Assembly (NCBI GenBank): GCA_009746045.1
Contig: RPFO01000246.1
Span: 665,642 to 729,641 of the forward strand
Length of the DNA: 64,000 bases
Reading direction: 5' to 3'
Origin: Mesostigma viride
Taxonomy: Eukaryota; Streptophyta; Mesostigmatophyceae; Mesostigmatales; Mesostigmataceae
Position numbers and translations under genes: made by a program. The notes beneath the pieces are model-generated. The model saw only the letters and a program-made list of their open reading frames with translations, was not told the origin of the DNA and did no database searches. Shown piece after piece: positions 24,916-35,873 of this stretch; position 1 is the stretch's first letter; each line of letters opens with the position of its first letter.

Positions 24916-27900
24916 GACAAGGTGGGGGGGCCAAGGCCCCCCACGAATTCGGACGCACTACGCCACCAGGGGCCCTGAGGCCCCCGCCGAAAGCTTCGAC
25001 CCGCCGGGTTGAGCCCGCCGACCGGACCGGCCCCTACGCCGGGGGGCGAACGCTCGGCGGCCTTCCTTTGGGGGCTTCCCATCGCGCGCGCTCGCGCCGG
25101 CCCGCCGCACCGTCGATCCTACGCTCCGTCCCTCACGGGCACGTCCAGCACGCGTCGTACTACTAGTACATCAACCCAGTCCGAATAGTACTGTATATTG
25201 TGAGACGTCGGGCGCCGTTCATTGCATGCAAGTATTTCCTTACTCACGACTTCCTAACAACTGAAACTCACAATGCAGCTATGCCATGTAGGACACAATG
25301 TGGGCACCGCTTTTTGCAAGCGGCAGCCATAACGACCAAGCACTCCCATGCAAACTCCCATGTTCATTATTCATTAACATTAATGGAGTGGCAATCCTTT
25401 CATTCCTTTGTTCACACATGCACCATCGGTCATTCCCACTATTATATTGAAACAAAATTAAATTATAACATGACTCCGTTGTGCCCACTATGACTTCATT
25501 TAGACAATGTTTTGTTAAGGACTCGACGGTGCCCTTGTGCGCGACGGTGGGCATTGCTAATGGCGCCCGATCCATGCCCCCTGGCCCAGGCGTACGTGGG
25601 CGTGGAAGGGGGGCTGGCATGCATGCGTGGGTTTGTGGGATGGCTGGCATGCATGCGTGCCTGTGTGGGGTGGCTGGCATGCCTGCGTGGGTTTGTGGGG
25701 TGGCTTGCATGCGTGCGTGGGTTTGTGGGGTGGGTGGCATGCCTGCGAGCATGTGGGGGGTGGCTGGCATGCGTGCGTGGGTTTGGGGGGGGCTGCCATA
25801 CGTGCGTGGGTTTGGCGGAGGGCTGGCAGGAATGCATGCACGTGGGGGGGGCTTGCATGCGTGCGTGGGTTTGTGGGGTGGCTGGCATGCATGCGTGCAT
25901 GTGGGGGGGCTGCCATGCGTGCGTGGGTGTGTGTGGGGGGGCTGGCATGCGTGCGCGGGTGTGGGGGGGCTGGCATGCGTACGTGGGTTTGTGGGGTGGC
26001 TGGCATGCATGCGTGCATGTGGGGGGGAGCTGGCATGCGTGCGCGGGTGTGTGGGTGGCTGGCGTGCGTGCGTGGGTGTGGGGGGTGGCTGGCATGCGTG
26101 CGTGGGGTTGTGGGGTGGCATGCATGCATGCTAGGTGTGGGGGGGGCTGCCATGCGTGTGTGGGTTTGGGGAGGATGGCATGCGTGCGTGGGTGTGTCGG
26201 GGGCTAGCATGCGTGCGTGGGGTTGTGGGGTGGCTGGCATGCATGCGTGCATGTGGGGAGGGGCTTCCATGCGTGCGTGGGTTTGGGGGAGGGCTACCAT
26301 GCGTTTGTGGGTGTGTGGGGGGGCTGGCATCCATGCCTGGGTTTTTTGGGGGGGCTTCCATGCATGCGTGGGTGTGGCGGGGGGCTGGCATGCGTGCGTG
26401 GGTGTGGAGGGGAGCTGCCATGCATGCATGTGGGGCGGGGCGGGCTGCCATGCGTGGGTGTGTGTGGGGGGGAGTGGCATGCATTTGTGGGTGTGGTGGG
26501 GAGCTGCCATGCATGCGTGGGTTTAGGGGGGTGGCTGGCATGGGTGCCTGGGTTCGTGGGGTGGCTGCCATGCATGCGTGGGTATGGGGGGTGGCTGGCA
26601 TGCGTATGTAGGTGTGGGGGGTGGCTGGCATGCACAAGTGGGTTTGTGGGAGGACTGGCATGCGTGCGTGGGTGTGAAAGGGGCTGCCATGCATGCGTGG
26701 GTTTGTGGGATGGCTGGCATGCATGCGTGCATGTGGGGGGGGGCTAGCATGCATTCGTGGGTGTGGTGGGGTGCTGCCATGCATGCGTGGGTGTGGGGGG
26801 GCTGACATGCGTGCCTGGGTTCGTGGGGTGGCTGCCATGCGTGCGTGGGTGTAGGGGGTGGCTGGCATGAGTACGTTGGTGAGGGGGGTGGCTGGCATGC
26901 ATAAGTGGGCCCGCGGTGCCCCTGATTGCTGTCTGGCCCCTAATCATGTGGATGTGGCTGGCTGCCTGCCCGCCTGTTTGCCCCATCCCCAAACCCCATG
27001 CCGCAAGGCTCGTGGCTCAAGCCCCATGGCTCATGCCCCATGGCCCTTGCCTGCCAGCCTACCTGTGCTGCATACCCTCCCCTGCCTCGCCTGGCCTGGC
27101 CTTGCCTGCCCTCTCTGCCTGGGGATAGCCTGCACAATGAGACAGAAACACAACAGACCCAGCAAAGCAAGATTCATGTTGTAAGCCAGTGGAGATTACT
27201 TTTGACTTGCTTGATGAAGAAATATAACACACCTTCTACTGTCACACCTTCTGTAAACAAATGATTTATTGATCACCTTATACACCACGTAGACATGTTA
27301 CCAGACGCGCTCTTCAGCCTAGTGAAAATCCACGTGCGAAGCAAGGCAGATTATCTAACGCAGTAAGCACCATGAATGTCAGCCAGTACAGCAGTAAATG
27401 ACGCCCTAAACTCGTTACCAGGCAAGAATCCAGAGGGGCATGCCTAGTATATTCCAGTAAATAGCATCACAGAACGGACGTTCACACGGGAAACGCGAAG
27501 GACCGTGAAGATGGCGTCCTGCACGGCTAAGAAAATGAAACGCAGACCCTTGCTACGCTATGTCTTCGCTGCGACTAGGTGAATTCGGCCCAATGGAAAC
27601 AACGCAACCGAGGAAACGCATCAGAAAGAGAGCAGGCACTAGCCCTGTCATCGAAACAACCGACTCACCATCGGCATCGCCAGCGTACGTCCCGTCGCAA
27701 CAAATGATTCCAGCGTTCATTCCAATATTGTGTGACGACAACAGAAACTCGTCGGCCACACCCCACGCCTTCAACGAACAGCAAACTGATTTCACTAGGC
27801 ACCCAATACGTCAAGCAAAGAAGCACGATAGCATAATACCTAAATCTACAACGACATTCCATTTCCAGCTCGCTAGCTATCGCAGCAGGCCAGAGCGCCC

Positions 27901-28864
27901 CGAACCTCTCCCACGCACGTGACTGCCCACAGACGGCAAGCCAGATAAGAAACAATTCAAAGGTACGCATCGAAATTGAACATTGAACGCTATAAAAGCA
28001 ACGTCCACGCATTGTCCATCCCCAATTTTCCAGGCAGCGTTGACCGCCATCCCCAGCCAGCAGGAATCAAGTGCTGTCGCAGCATGTCGCCCCCTCACCC
28101 CCTCGCAGTCCTGGTTTATGCACGTTCGGTTGCTTGGGCGCGTCCAGGCGGTCCAGCACCGCGTACTACCCACTTGAAAATCCTCCCAAGTCATTTTTTC
28201 CCTGCTTGTGAAGTACGGAATCTGGCAGACATCGTCCAGCAAGCATCGTACTACGCTCCGCTCCTCCAAGTCAAATTCTGCGTGCACTCTTCATCTTAAA
28301 TTCACGGTCAGCCTTAAATTTCGGTCTGAATCGAAAATTGCTATGGAATCCTAAGTTATACGGTTTCTGAACGAAATGCGTTCAGTTTTTCTGAACAAAC
28401 CTCGCCTGTACATGCCGGGGTTGTACGTCTCCCGAGAACGGCGCGTTCTCGGCCTAGCGATGGGCCCAGTAGGCGTACTTCCGCGTCCCACATCCGTCTA
28501 CTAGCCGCCGAAAGTTTGATTCGCGACACAGAGTTTGACGGCCGCGAAGAAGCCGACATCGTGCCGGGTTCCGTATTTTTATCTGGCCGCGGCCATTGGC
28601 GGGCCTCCCCACCTGTGCGCAAACGAGCTGAACAGGATCTGGACATAACTGCCATTTCAGGCCCGATCAGGAAACCTTAACACTCGATCTGCCTAGTTTG
28701 CCACTTTTCGGGCAACTGCCCCGATTGGGCGCCACCGCGGATCCCCGGATCGCCCTGACTATCGGCCGCCCTGCGCTCGCGGTTTTCGTACGGGCCACTT
28801 TTCGGGCCTCACGGTTCGCCAAACTTTTGCGTTGGGGTTAATCGTAGTCACTAGAATAGAAGGG
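24916..28864 (-). mobile_element. Helitron-like unit U6, diverged 3.95-kb non-autonomous copy
   Basis: Same order as U2 (hairpin block, minisatellite 25595-26912, TATA segment, right end) but clearly diverged by substitutions and deletions. It is therefore an older or separately derived copy. U7 begins at its right border. Confidence 0.75.
25595..26912. repeat. 30-bp G-rich minisatellite, U6 copy (diverged order)
   Basis: Same unit, with a different order of variants from U2-U4. Confidence 0.95.
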
Positions 28865-28870
28865 GACTAG

Positions 28871-28892
28871 TGGGGGGGCCAAGGCCCCCCAC
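28871..28892. other. terminal hairpin of the Helitron-like unit U7
   Basis: TGGGGGGGCCAAGGCCCCCC, then A, gives a stem of 9-10 bp with a 2-base loop. The same hairpin is at the left end of U1 (10291), U2 (11428), U3 (15548), U4 (19669), U5 (23789), U6 (24923) and U8 (57411). Helitrons carry a GC-rich hairpin just inside the 3' end. Read on the minus strand, this hairpin sits about 5-15 bases from the unit junction. Confidence 0.65.
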
Positions 28893-29112
28893 TTTTTCGG
28901 ACGCACTACGCCACCAGGGGCCCTGAGGCCTCCGCCGAAAGCTTCGACCCGCCGGGTTGAGCCCGCCTACCGGGCCGGCCCCTACGCCGGGGGGCGAACG
29001 CTCGGCGGCCTTCCTTTGGGGGCTTGCCATCGCGCGCGCTCGCGCCGGCCCGCCGCACCGTCGATCCCACGCTCCGTCCCTCACGGGCACGTCCAACACG
29101 CGTCGTACTTCT

Positions 29113-31333
29113 AGGAAATCACTCACGTTCACGTGGAATAATAAATTGTAATAAAATGATCCGCGCTGCGGCAGCCAGATTTGAGATTTGCTGGTAAGCT
29201 ATCCTTTGCACATGCACAATTGTATGGGCATAATTGTATGGGAATTTATTTTGTATTAATTGATTTCTCCGTGACAACCATCACGTGCAGCGGCCGTAGA
29301 GCTCATGGCTGGCATAGCGACCTCGGCTGTCGCCATTTCTGTGCGGGGGAGGGGTCAACACAGGCAATTGAGTAAAAGGGCAACTTGAGCAGACTGCGAT
29401 ATAACATGCATTGAAAGTCGATGCCACTGTAGTAGGTGGGATGTTGCCGCACGAGTAGCCGGCTGGCGGGCGAGCGGCAAGGGGCACATGACATGCTGAC
29501 ATGAGCCATGAGGCTTGAGCCATGAGCCTTGGGGCATGGGGTTGGGGGATGCGGCAATCAGGCGGGCAGCCACATGCACGTGAATAGGGGCAAGCCGTCA
29601 ATCAGGGGTACTGCGGGAAGGCGTGATAAACCAGTTGAGGGAGCTGCCACACATGCGTGGGTTTAGGGGGGGGCTGGCCTGTGTGCCTGGGTTCGTGGGG
29701 TGGCTGCCATGCGTGCGTGGTGCGTGGGTGTGGGGGGGGGCTTGCATGCGTGCGTGGGTTGGCGTGGGGGCCGGCAAGGTGCGAGGGTGTGGATAGGCAA
29801 GCATGGAGTATGAGCCACAAGCGATGAGCCTTGCGACGTGGGGCATGGGTCATGAAGGACAGGCAGCCACGTGTGAACATGTTACGTCATTAGGGGGAGA
29901 CCAGCAAGCGGTGGGGGGAAATGGGGCATGAGGCATGGACCGTGAGCCGTGAGCCTAGTGGCGTGGATAGGGGGATGCGGCAGGCAGCCACATGCAAGCA
30001 CAACGTACTTGCTAGCAGGCAGCGGGTGGGTGTGTGGGGGGGCGGGCATGCGTGCGTGGGTGTGGGGTGGAGCTGGCATGCATGCGTGGTGGGGGGAGGA
30101 GGCTGGTATACATGCGTGGGTTTGTGTTGGCGCTGGGAATGTGCGTGGGTGTGGGCAGGAGCTGCCATACATGGGTGGGTTGGGGGTGGGGCTGGCATGC
30201 GTGCGTAGGTGTGTGGGGGTGCTAGCATGCGTGCGTGGGAATGGTGGCGGGCTGGCACGCATGCGCCGTGTGTGTGGGGGGCTGCCATGCGTGCGTTGGA
30301 ATGGGGGCCTATCGGTGTGGGGGCTGCCAAGGTGCGTGCATGGGTGTGGAGCGTGAGGGACGGAGCCTGAGGGACTGTGATACTAGGACATGCTAAGTGT
30401 GGGTGCGGGCATGCGTGGGTGTGGGGTGGAGCTGCCATGCATGCGTGGTGGGGGGAGGAGGCTGGTATGAGTGCGTGGGTTCGCGTGGGGGCTTCCATGC
30501 CGGTGCGTGGGTTGGCGTGGGGGCTGGGAAGGTGCGTGGGTGTGGGCGGGAGCTGCCATACATGGGTGTGTTGGTGGGGGTGGGGCTGGCATGCGTGCGT
30601 GGGTGTGTGGGGGGGCTGCCATGCGTCAGTGGGTTTGTGGGGGGGCTCGCATGGTTGCGCGTGTGTGTGGGGGGGCTAGCATGTGTGCGTGGGAATGGGG
30701 GGTGGCTGGCATGCGTGTGCGGGTGTGTGGGGGGGCTGCCATGCGTGCGTGGGTTGGTGTGGGGGCTGGCAAGGTGCGTGGGTCTGGAGCGTGAGGGAAT
30801 GTGATACCGGGACACCGGGACGTACCTGGAATGAAGCGCGCTGCAATGTGGTTGCGTTCCTCCGAGTTACATCCACGCGAGCTCGTCCCCGACGGCGATT
30901 GCAATGTGCCTTCACCCTGCCCCACGGGAGGTCAGCACCGGCAATCGAGTACAAGGGCAAGCCGAGCAGACCGCGCGTTAGCATGCAGTGGAAGTGCAAG
31001 CTGCTGCACACAGCGTCAGTGCGAGGACTATGATACTGGGACACGGGCACGTACCTGGAATGGAGCGCGGTGCAATGCGGTTGCGTTCTAGTCTGCGCAA
31101 GGCAGGCTGCACATTCACGCACTATAAGGTGATTGGGACGGTCGCAACAGGATGAACTCACCGTGCTGCGTGCTCTTGAACGTGCGAACGTGTCAGCCGT
31201 GTAGCCATACAAACCGTCGCGATCCGCGCTAGATGCCGGGCACGGCAGGTGACTTGGCCCCCCCTGCACGCAACTCCCGCGTGACGAGTTGCATCCACGC
31301 TCCTCCCCCCCCCCCCCCGCCTCCCCCCGGTGT
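29113..31333. other. 3' flank of the Helitron gene inside U7: repeats only
   Basis: No gene recognised. It holds one arm of an inverted repeat (29195-29600), three blocks of the 30-bp minisatellite (29640-29790, 30030-30360, 30380-30795), and a repeated segment of about 75 bp (30797-30870 and 31025-31095) containing ACGTACCTGGAAT. Confidence 0.6.
29195..29600. repeat. inverted repeat, left arm
   Basis: The reverse complement closely matches 45345-45765, sharing for example GAAATGGCGACAGCCGAGGT and TTTCAATGCATG. The arms are about 16 kb apart and enclose the helicase and protease exons. Confidence 0.8.
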
Positions 31334-34300
31334 TCACCGATCGAGCACCGTCACGGAGTACGCGCACGCCGTCGTCTTGGTGGCCAGGGCGACGAGGTTC
31401 ATGCGCGGGTGGATGCGGATGACTGGGGCGCACAGCCCCGGGCCGTCGTCCACTTCTTCCCACGTGCCCGCGTCCAAGTCCACCGGCCGCAAGACGACAA
31501 AGTGCGCTGGGCGGTACTCGACCGCCCCGCACAGCCGCAAGGCGACGCGCACTTGCACGCACGCGCGGCCGATGTAGAGGGTCATCTCCAGCGTCTTGGG
31601 CAGCCCGCTCCCGACGTAGTTGATCAGCGGGAGGTGGCTGGAGACGTTCAGAAAGACGAGCACGGGCGGCACTCGGTCGAAGTAGCGTCGAGGCACGCAG
31701 CGGGGCGACCCGCAGTGGTGGCACGGCGGGCGCGCGCCCATGCGCTCCTGCGTGCACGCGGCCGCGATGCGCTCGTCGATGTCCATGCGGTCGGCTTCCC
31801 ACGGGCTGAGCGTGAACTTGTTGACGTCGACGAGCCGACCGTCGACCGGGAACGGCGCCCGGCAGGCGAAGTCGCCCTGGCGAGGAACCACGCCGTCCAC
31901 GTACCGGAGCAGGCCCGCGGCGGTAGATGTCACGCTGTCCATCGCGCCGCGGGCCCTCCCCAGCGACGCGTCCAGCCGCGGCCGCACCGCCTCCCTCGCG
32001 CGCGTCATGATGGACACGTTGCCGGTCCTGGACGCGTGCATGCAGAACAGCAGCAGCAGCCCGAGCGCGCACGCGTCGCCGTGCGACTCGTCCGCGCGGT
32101 GGCACGTCAGCAGGCGCAGACCTTCCTTGGTGACCGCCAGCGCCAAGTACAGCAGCCCCAGCGCCGCGTCGGTGGGGCAGCTGTTCTCGCCCCACTTGTA
32201 CGAGCCGCGCGGGTTCGGAGGCAGAGTCGCGCCGCCGTTCTGCTGCAAGAAGGTGACGAACCGATGGCAGTCCCCACCAGCGGCTGCTGCTGCGCGGCCC
32301 TGCGCGGTCGGAACGCGAACGGTGTGGTGTCCTGCCCCTCGCCCGTCCTGACGCAGTCGTCGTCGCGCGGCGCCGCTGCCAGCGGTCGCGTCAGGGACTC
32401 CGTGTCGATGGCGACGTCGTCATCGCGCGACACATCGATGGGTCGGACGGGCGCTGCGTGCGAGGCACGCTCGTCCTGGCCATCGCCGTCGACGACGACG
32501 GGCGAACGCGGCGCGCGCTCTGCTTCCCGTGGCGCCGGCGCGTCCAAGGGGGCATCGGCCGCGTCGCCGAGGTCCTCGTCATAGTAGGCGGCGCCGGCCG
32601 CGGCCGCCACCTCGTACGCGTACACCATCTCCGTGGCCGCCCCGCCCGCCAAGTCCCGGTCGCGCCGCCGCCGCGCCGGTCCCGTGCCGTCGCTGACCCA
32701 CCAGCCGTCGGGCGTGTCGCAGGCGCGCTGCCAGAAAGAGAGGCGGTCGCTGGACGTGCGCTGGACGAAGCCGCAGAGCGCAGGTCCACCTCGATTTCGT
32801 GGTCGTCGCCGAGGGCAAGCCAGTCTGAGAAGCGGTCCGGCGGGACCCTGCCCGCGCTCAAGACCGCTTCGTCGGCAGCGCGGAACACGAGGCACGCGGG
32901 CAAGCGCCCGTGGAGTCTGCGCAAGCTCTGGCAACAGGCGAACCCGCACGCCGCGCACTCGCCCGTGGACACGCGCTCCTTGACGGCCGCCGCGATGATG
33001 CGTCAGGCCGCCCGTCGTGCGCGCCAAGTCGACCAAGGGCAGCTCGGTCTCGACGACCGTGCCGACAGGCTGGCCGCACGCGACGCACCACGGACCGCGC
33101 TCGACCAACCGCGGGGCGTCGACGTGTGACAGCATGAGCTCCAGCGAGAACAGCAGCGACCCGTCGTCGCCGCGCCGCTCGAACGCCGCCAGCGCGCGTT
33201 CCAGCTCGCCGGACGCCGCGTCCACGTGCTGTGCGTGCCCTGCGCGCGCTGCCACACGGCCATGAGCAGCGCCAGCGCAAACCGTGCGCCCACGTCCCCG
33301 CGCCGCCCACCTGCCCCCCCGGTCGAAGGTGACGCAGCGCAGGTCGCGCGCGGCGCTCTGCGCCTGGCAGCGGCACAGCACCGCGTACAGCAGCTCCAGC
33401 GGGGCGGACAGCGGCCCCTTGAACGCCACGTCGCTGCGCTGCCGCAGCGCGAGGCCCTCGCACGCGTCCTGCAGGTGCACGAAGTCCTGCCAACACTCGC
33501 GCACGACGGCCGACTCGCTGTCCCCGACGAGCGTGTGCGCGGCGACGCCGTCGTCGCAGTCCATCTCGTCGAGCGCCGGCGTCGCGCCCGGCTGCTCATC
33601 CAGCACGTAGCAGCAGGCGTCCGTCAGCCTCGCGAGCCGCGCCAAGTCGACGTGGTCGCGGTGGCTCACGCCGTCCAACTTGGCGAGCCCGTCCACCACC
33701 TCCCACCGCGCGCCCGCTCGTCGACGGCGCAGCAGCACAAAGTGGCCGCCCGTGTGCTCGACCACGGCGCGCAGCCGCACGGTCACGCGCACCTGCCGCC
33801 GCGCCGGCCCGACCGACAGGGTCAGCTGCATCGTCTCCGGCAGGCCCGCCCCGCGATAGGCGCCGGGCGGCAGCTGGTTCAGGCGGCCGAAGGGCAGCAC
33901 GCGCGGCAGCTCGTCGTAGTGGCGCAGCGCGACGCAGTCCTTTTGCTGGCACAGACCGCAAGCCACGGGAACGTCCGGCGCGTACTCTCGGCACACCGAC
34001 GCGAGGCGCGTCGCGACGTCCCACTCGTCATGGCAGTCGATGACCAACAGCGGCAGCTCCACCGGGCCGTCGTCCGACCTGACGCCGAGCTCGCAGGTGC
34101 GCTCGCCGCAGCGCGGGCCGCCGGCCGCCACGTGCTGCATCAGCATCCTCATGTTGTCATACGCGTCGTCCGGGTCGGCGGCCACTCGCCCGGGCAAGTG
34201 CCTGTCGAGCACGCGCAGCACCGCGTCGCGCCGCGCGTCCATTTCTCGGCCCCGCCCTTGCGCGACCGCCAGCACGCAGCGCAGCAGCTCCAGCCCCAGC

Positions 34301-35873
34301 TCGCAGCCCCAGTCGTGGGGTTCTCCCGCGGCGCAGCACGTCAGGAATCGCAAGCCCGACACGGCGGGCGTCTGCAGCAGCAGCAGCAGCTCGCACACGA
34401 ACTCGAGCGCCGCGTTCATGTGGCAGCAGTTGTCGCGCCAGGAAAACGTGCGCGTGCGGTCGGCGCACAGCCGGACGTGGCCGTGCGACGCCATCAGCCG
34501 ATCGAACATGGCGCAAGCGCCGCAACCCGTCCGCTCCTGGCAAGGAGCCACCTGAGCGGCAGCAGGGGCCGTGGCGTCCTCCTCGCGCCTCCTCTCTGCA
34601 GTGGCAGCGCGCTCGCCGGCAGCCCCGGAGAGGTGGCTGCCTGCGAGGGCCACGACTCGCGCGTTGTCGCCGGGTCCTCGGCCGCTGTCACGGCGTACAT
34701 GCACACGAGTACGGGCTGCTCCAGGTCATCCAGCCGCAGCGTCTCCACAGTGACGCCGCCCGTGAGCGCGTCGACGACTCGGAACCGACCGGCCTCGCCG
34801 TCGACGGCGTGGCAGAAAACGAGTCCGCTGCCGGCCCTTACCTGCACAAAGCCACGCAGGCGCGCGACCGCGGCGACCTCTTGCCCACGAGGGCCGTCCA
34901 CGACGCGCACGTCAAGCGACGACGGCAGGCAGCCCCCCCCGCACGCGCGCAAGTCCGCCCCGCCCGCGACGTGGAACAGCACGCTCGCAGGGAACCCGCC
35001 ATCGAGGTGGCGCCCGCGGCTGGCGCCCGGCTCGCCGCAATCCACGCAGGCGCCATCCGGCCGCCCGCGCCTCAGCAGCGCCGCCATGCGCTCCGCGAGC
35101 GTCCCCTCGCCCGCGCCGAGGTCGACCAAGTCGAGCGCGCTCTCGTCCGCCGCGGCCTCGCAGCGCGCGTCGCCGCAGCACGGTGTGCGCTCGACCAACG
35201 TGTGCGCATCCGCGTGCGCCAGCAACCGGCGCACCACGTCCGCGACGTCGCCGTCCCCGCCCAACAGCCCGCGCAGCTGCTCGCACTCGTCGCTCACCAG
35301 CAGCGGCGGCGAGCCGCCAACGTGCTCGCGCGACCACAGGAGCAGCGTCATCGCGAACTCGGCGGGCGCAAGCGAGGCCGCCCCGAACCCGGCCAGGCCG
35401 TCCCTGCCCCCATCAAAGCGCAGCCGGTCCTGCCCGCCCAGCTCGCCGCGCGCCCGCGACGCGCACAGCTTCGCGTACAGCGCCTCCACGGGGTCGCGGC
35501 GAGGCGGCGCGCCGAGTGGGACCCCTTGCAGTCGCGGCAGCAGCGCTCGGCACGCCGCGAGGACGCCGCGCACGTGCGTCAGGAGACCCTCGACGTCCCG
35601 GCCATGCTCGCGCGCCGTCCCCACGAGCGTTGGGTCTGCAGGGTCCGCTGTCCCAAGGACGGGGTCACCCGGCACGCCGGCGGCCGCAGCGGCGTGCGGT
35701 GCGGCGTCCCCGTGCGTTCCAGCCGGCACCTGACCCGCCACCGCCGGGACAGGCCCGCCCGGCGCGGCGTCGACGGTCGTCTCGCGCCCGTCAGCGGGAC
35801 CGCGCTCCGAATCCTTTGAGGCATCGTCGTCTCCAACGTCCTCCTCCTCGTCCGACGAAAACACCATCGCGGC
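31334..35873 (-). other. C-terminal region with duplicated ubiquitin-protease-like (C19-like) domains, A-B-A'-B'
   Basis: The exon begins after GTCGCAG at 35873 ([11 protein letters not shown]). B' (about 32290-31334) has [11 protein letters not shown] (Cys codon 32177-32179), then AHFVVLRP (His codon 31502-31504) and EEVDDG, the Cys-His-Asp order of ubiquitin-specific peptidases. B (about 34510-33590) has [19 protein letters not shown] and WEVVDG. A (about 35650-34700) and A' (about 33540-32560) resemble each other ([11 protein letters not shown] and [12 protein letters not shown]) and have CxxC pairs, but I see no clear catalytic Cys. The frame changes near 34700, 33290, 33240, 33000, 32790 and 32290. 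Some may be small introns; the paired shifts inside A' look like compensating indels. The peptidase assignment rests on motifs only. Confidence 0.55.

Noticed and set aside
31289..35819. Several plus-strand open frames of 300-830 codons opposite the Helitron gene
   Set aside because: They are GC-rich shadow frames of the minus-strand exons, without domain motifs, and of Arg/Ala/Pro-rich composition.
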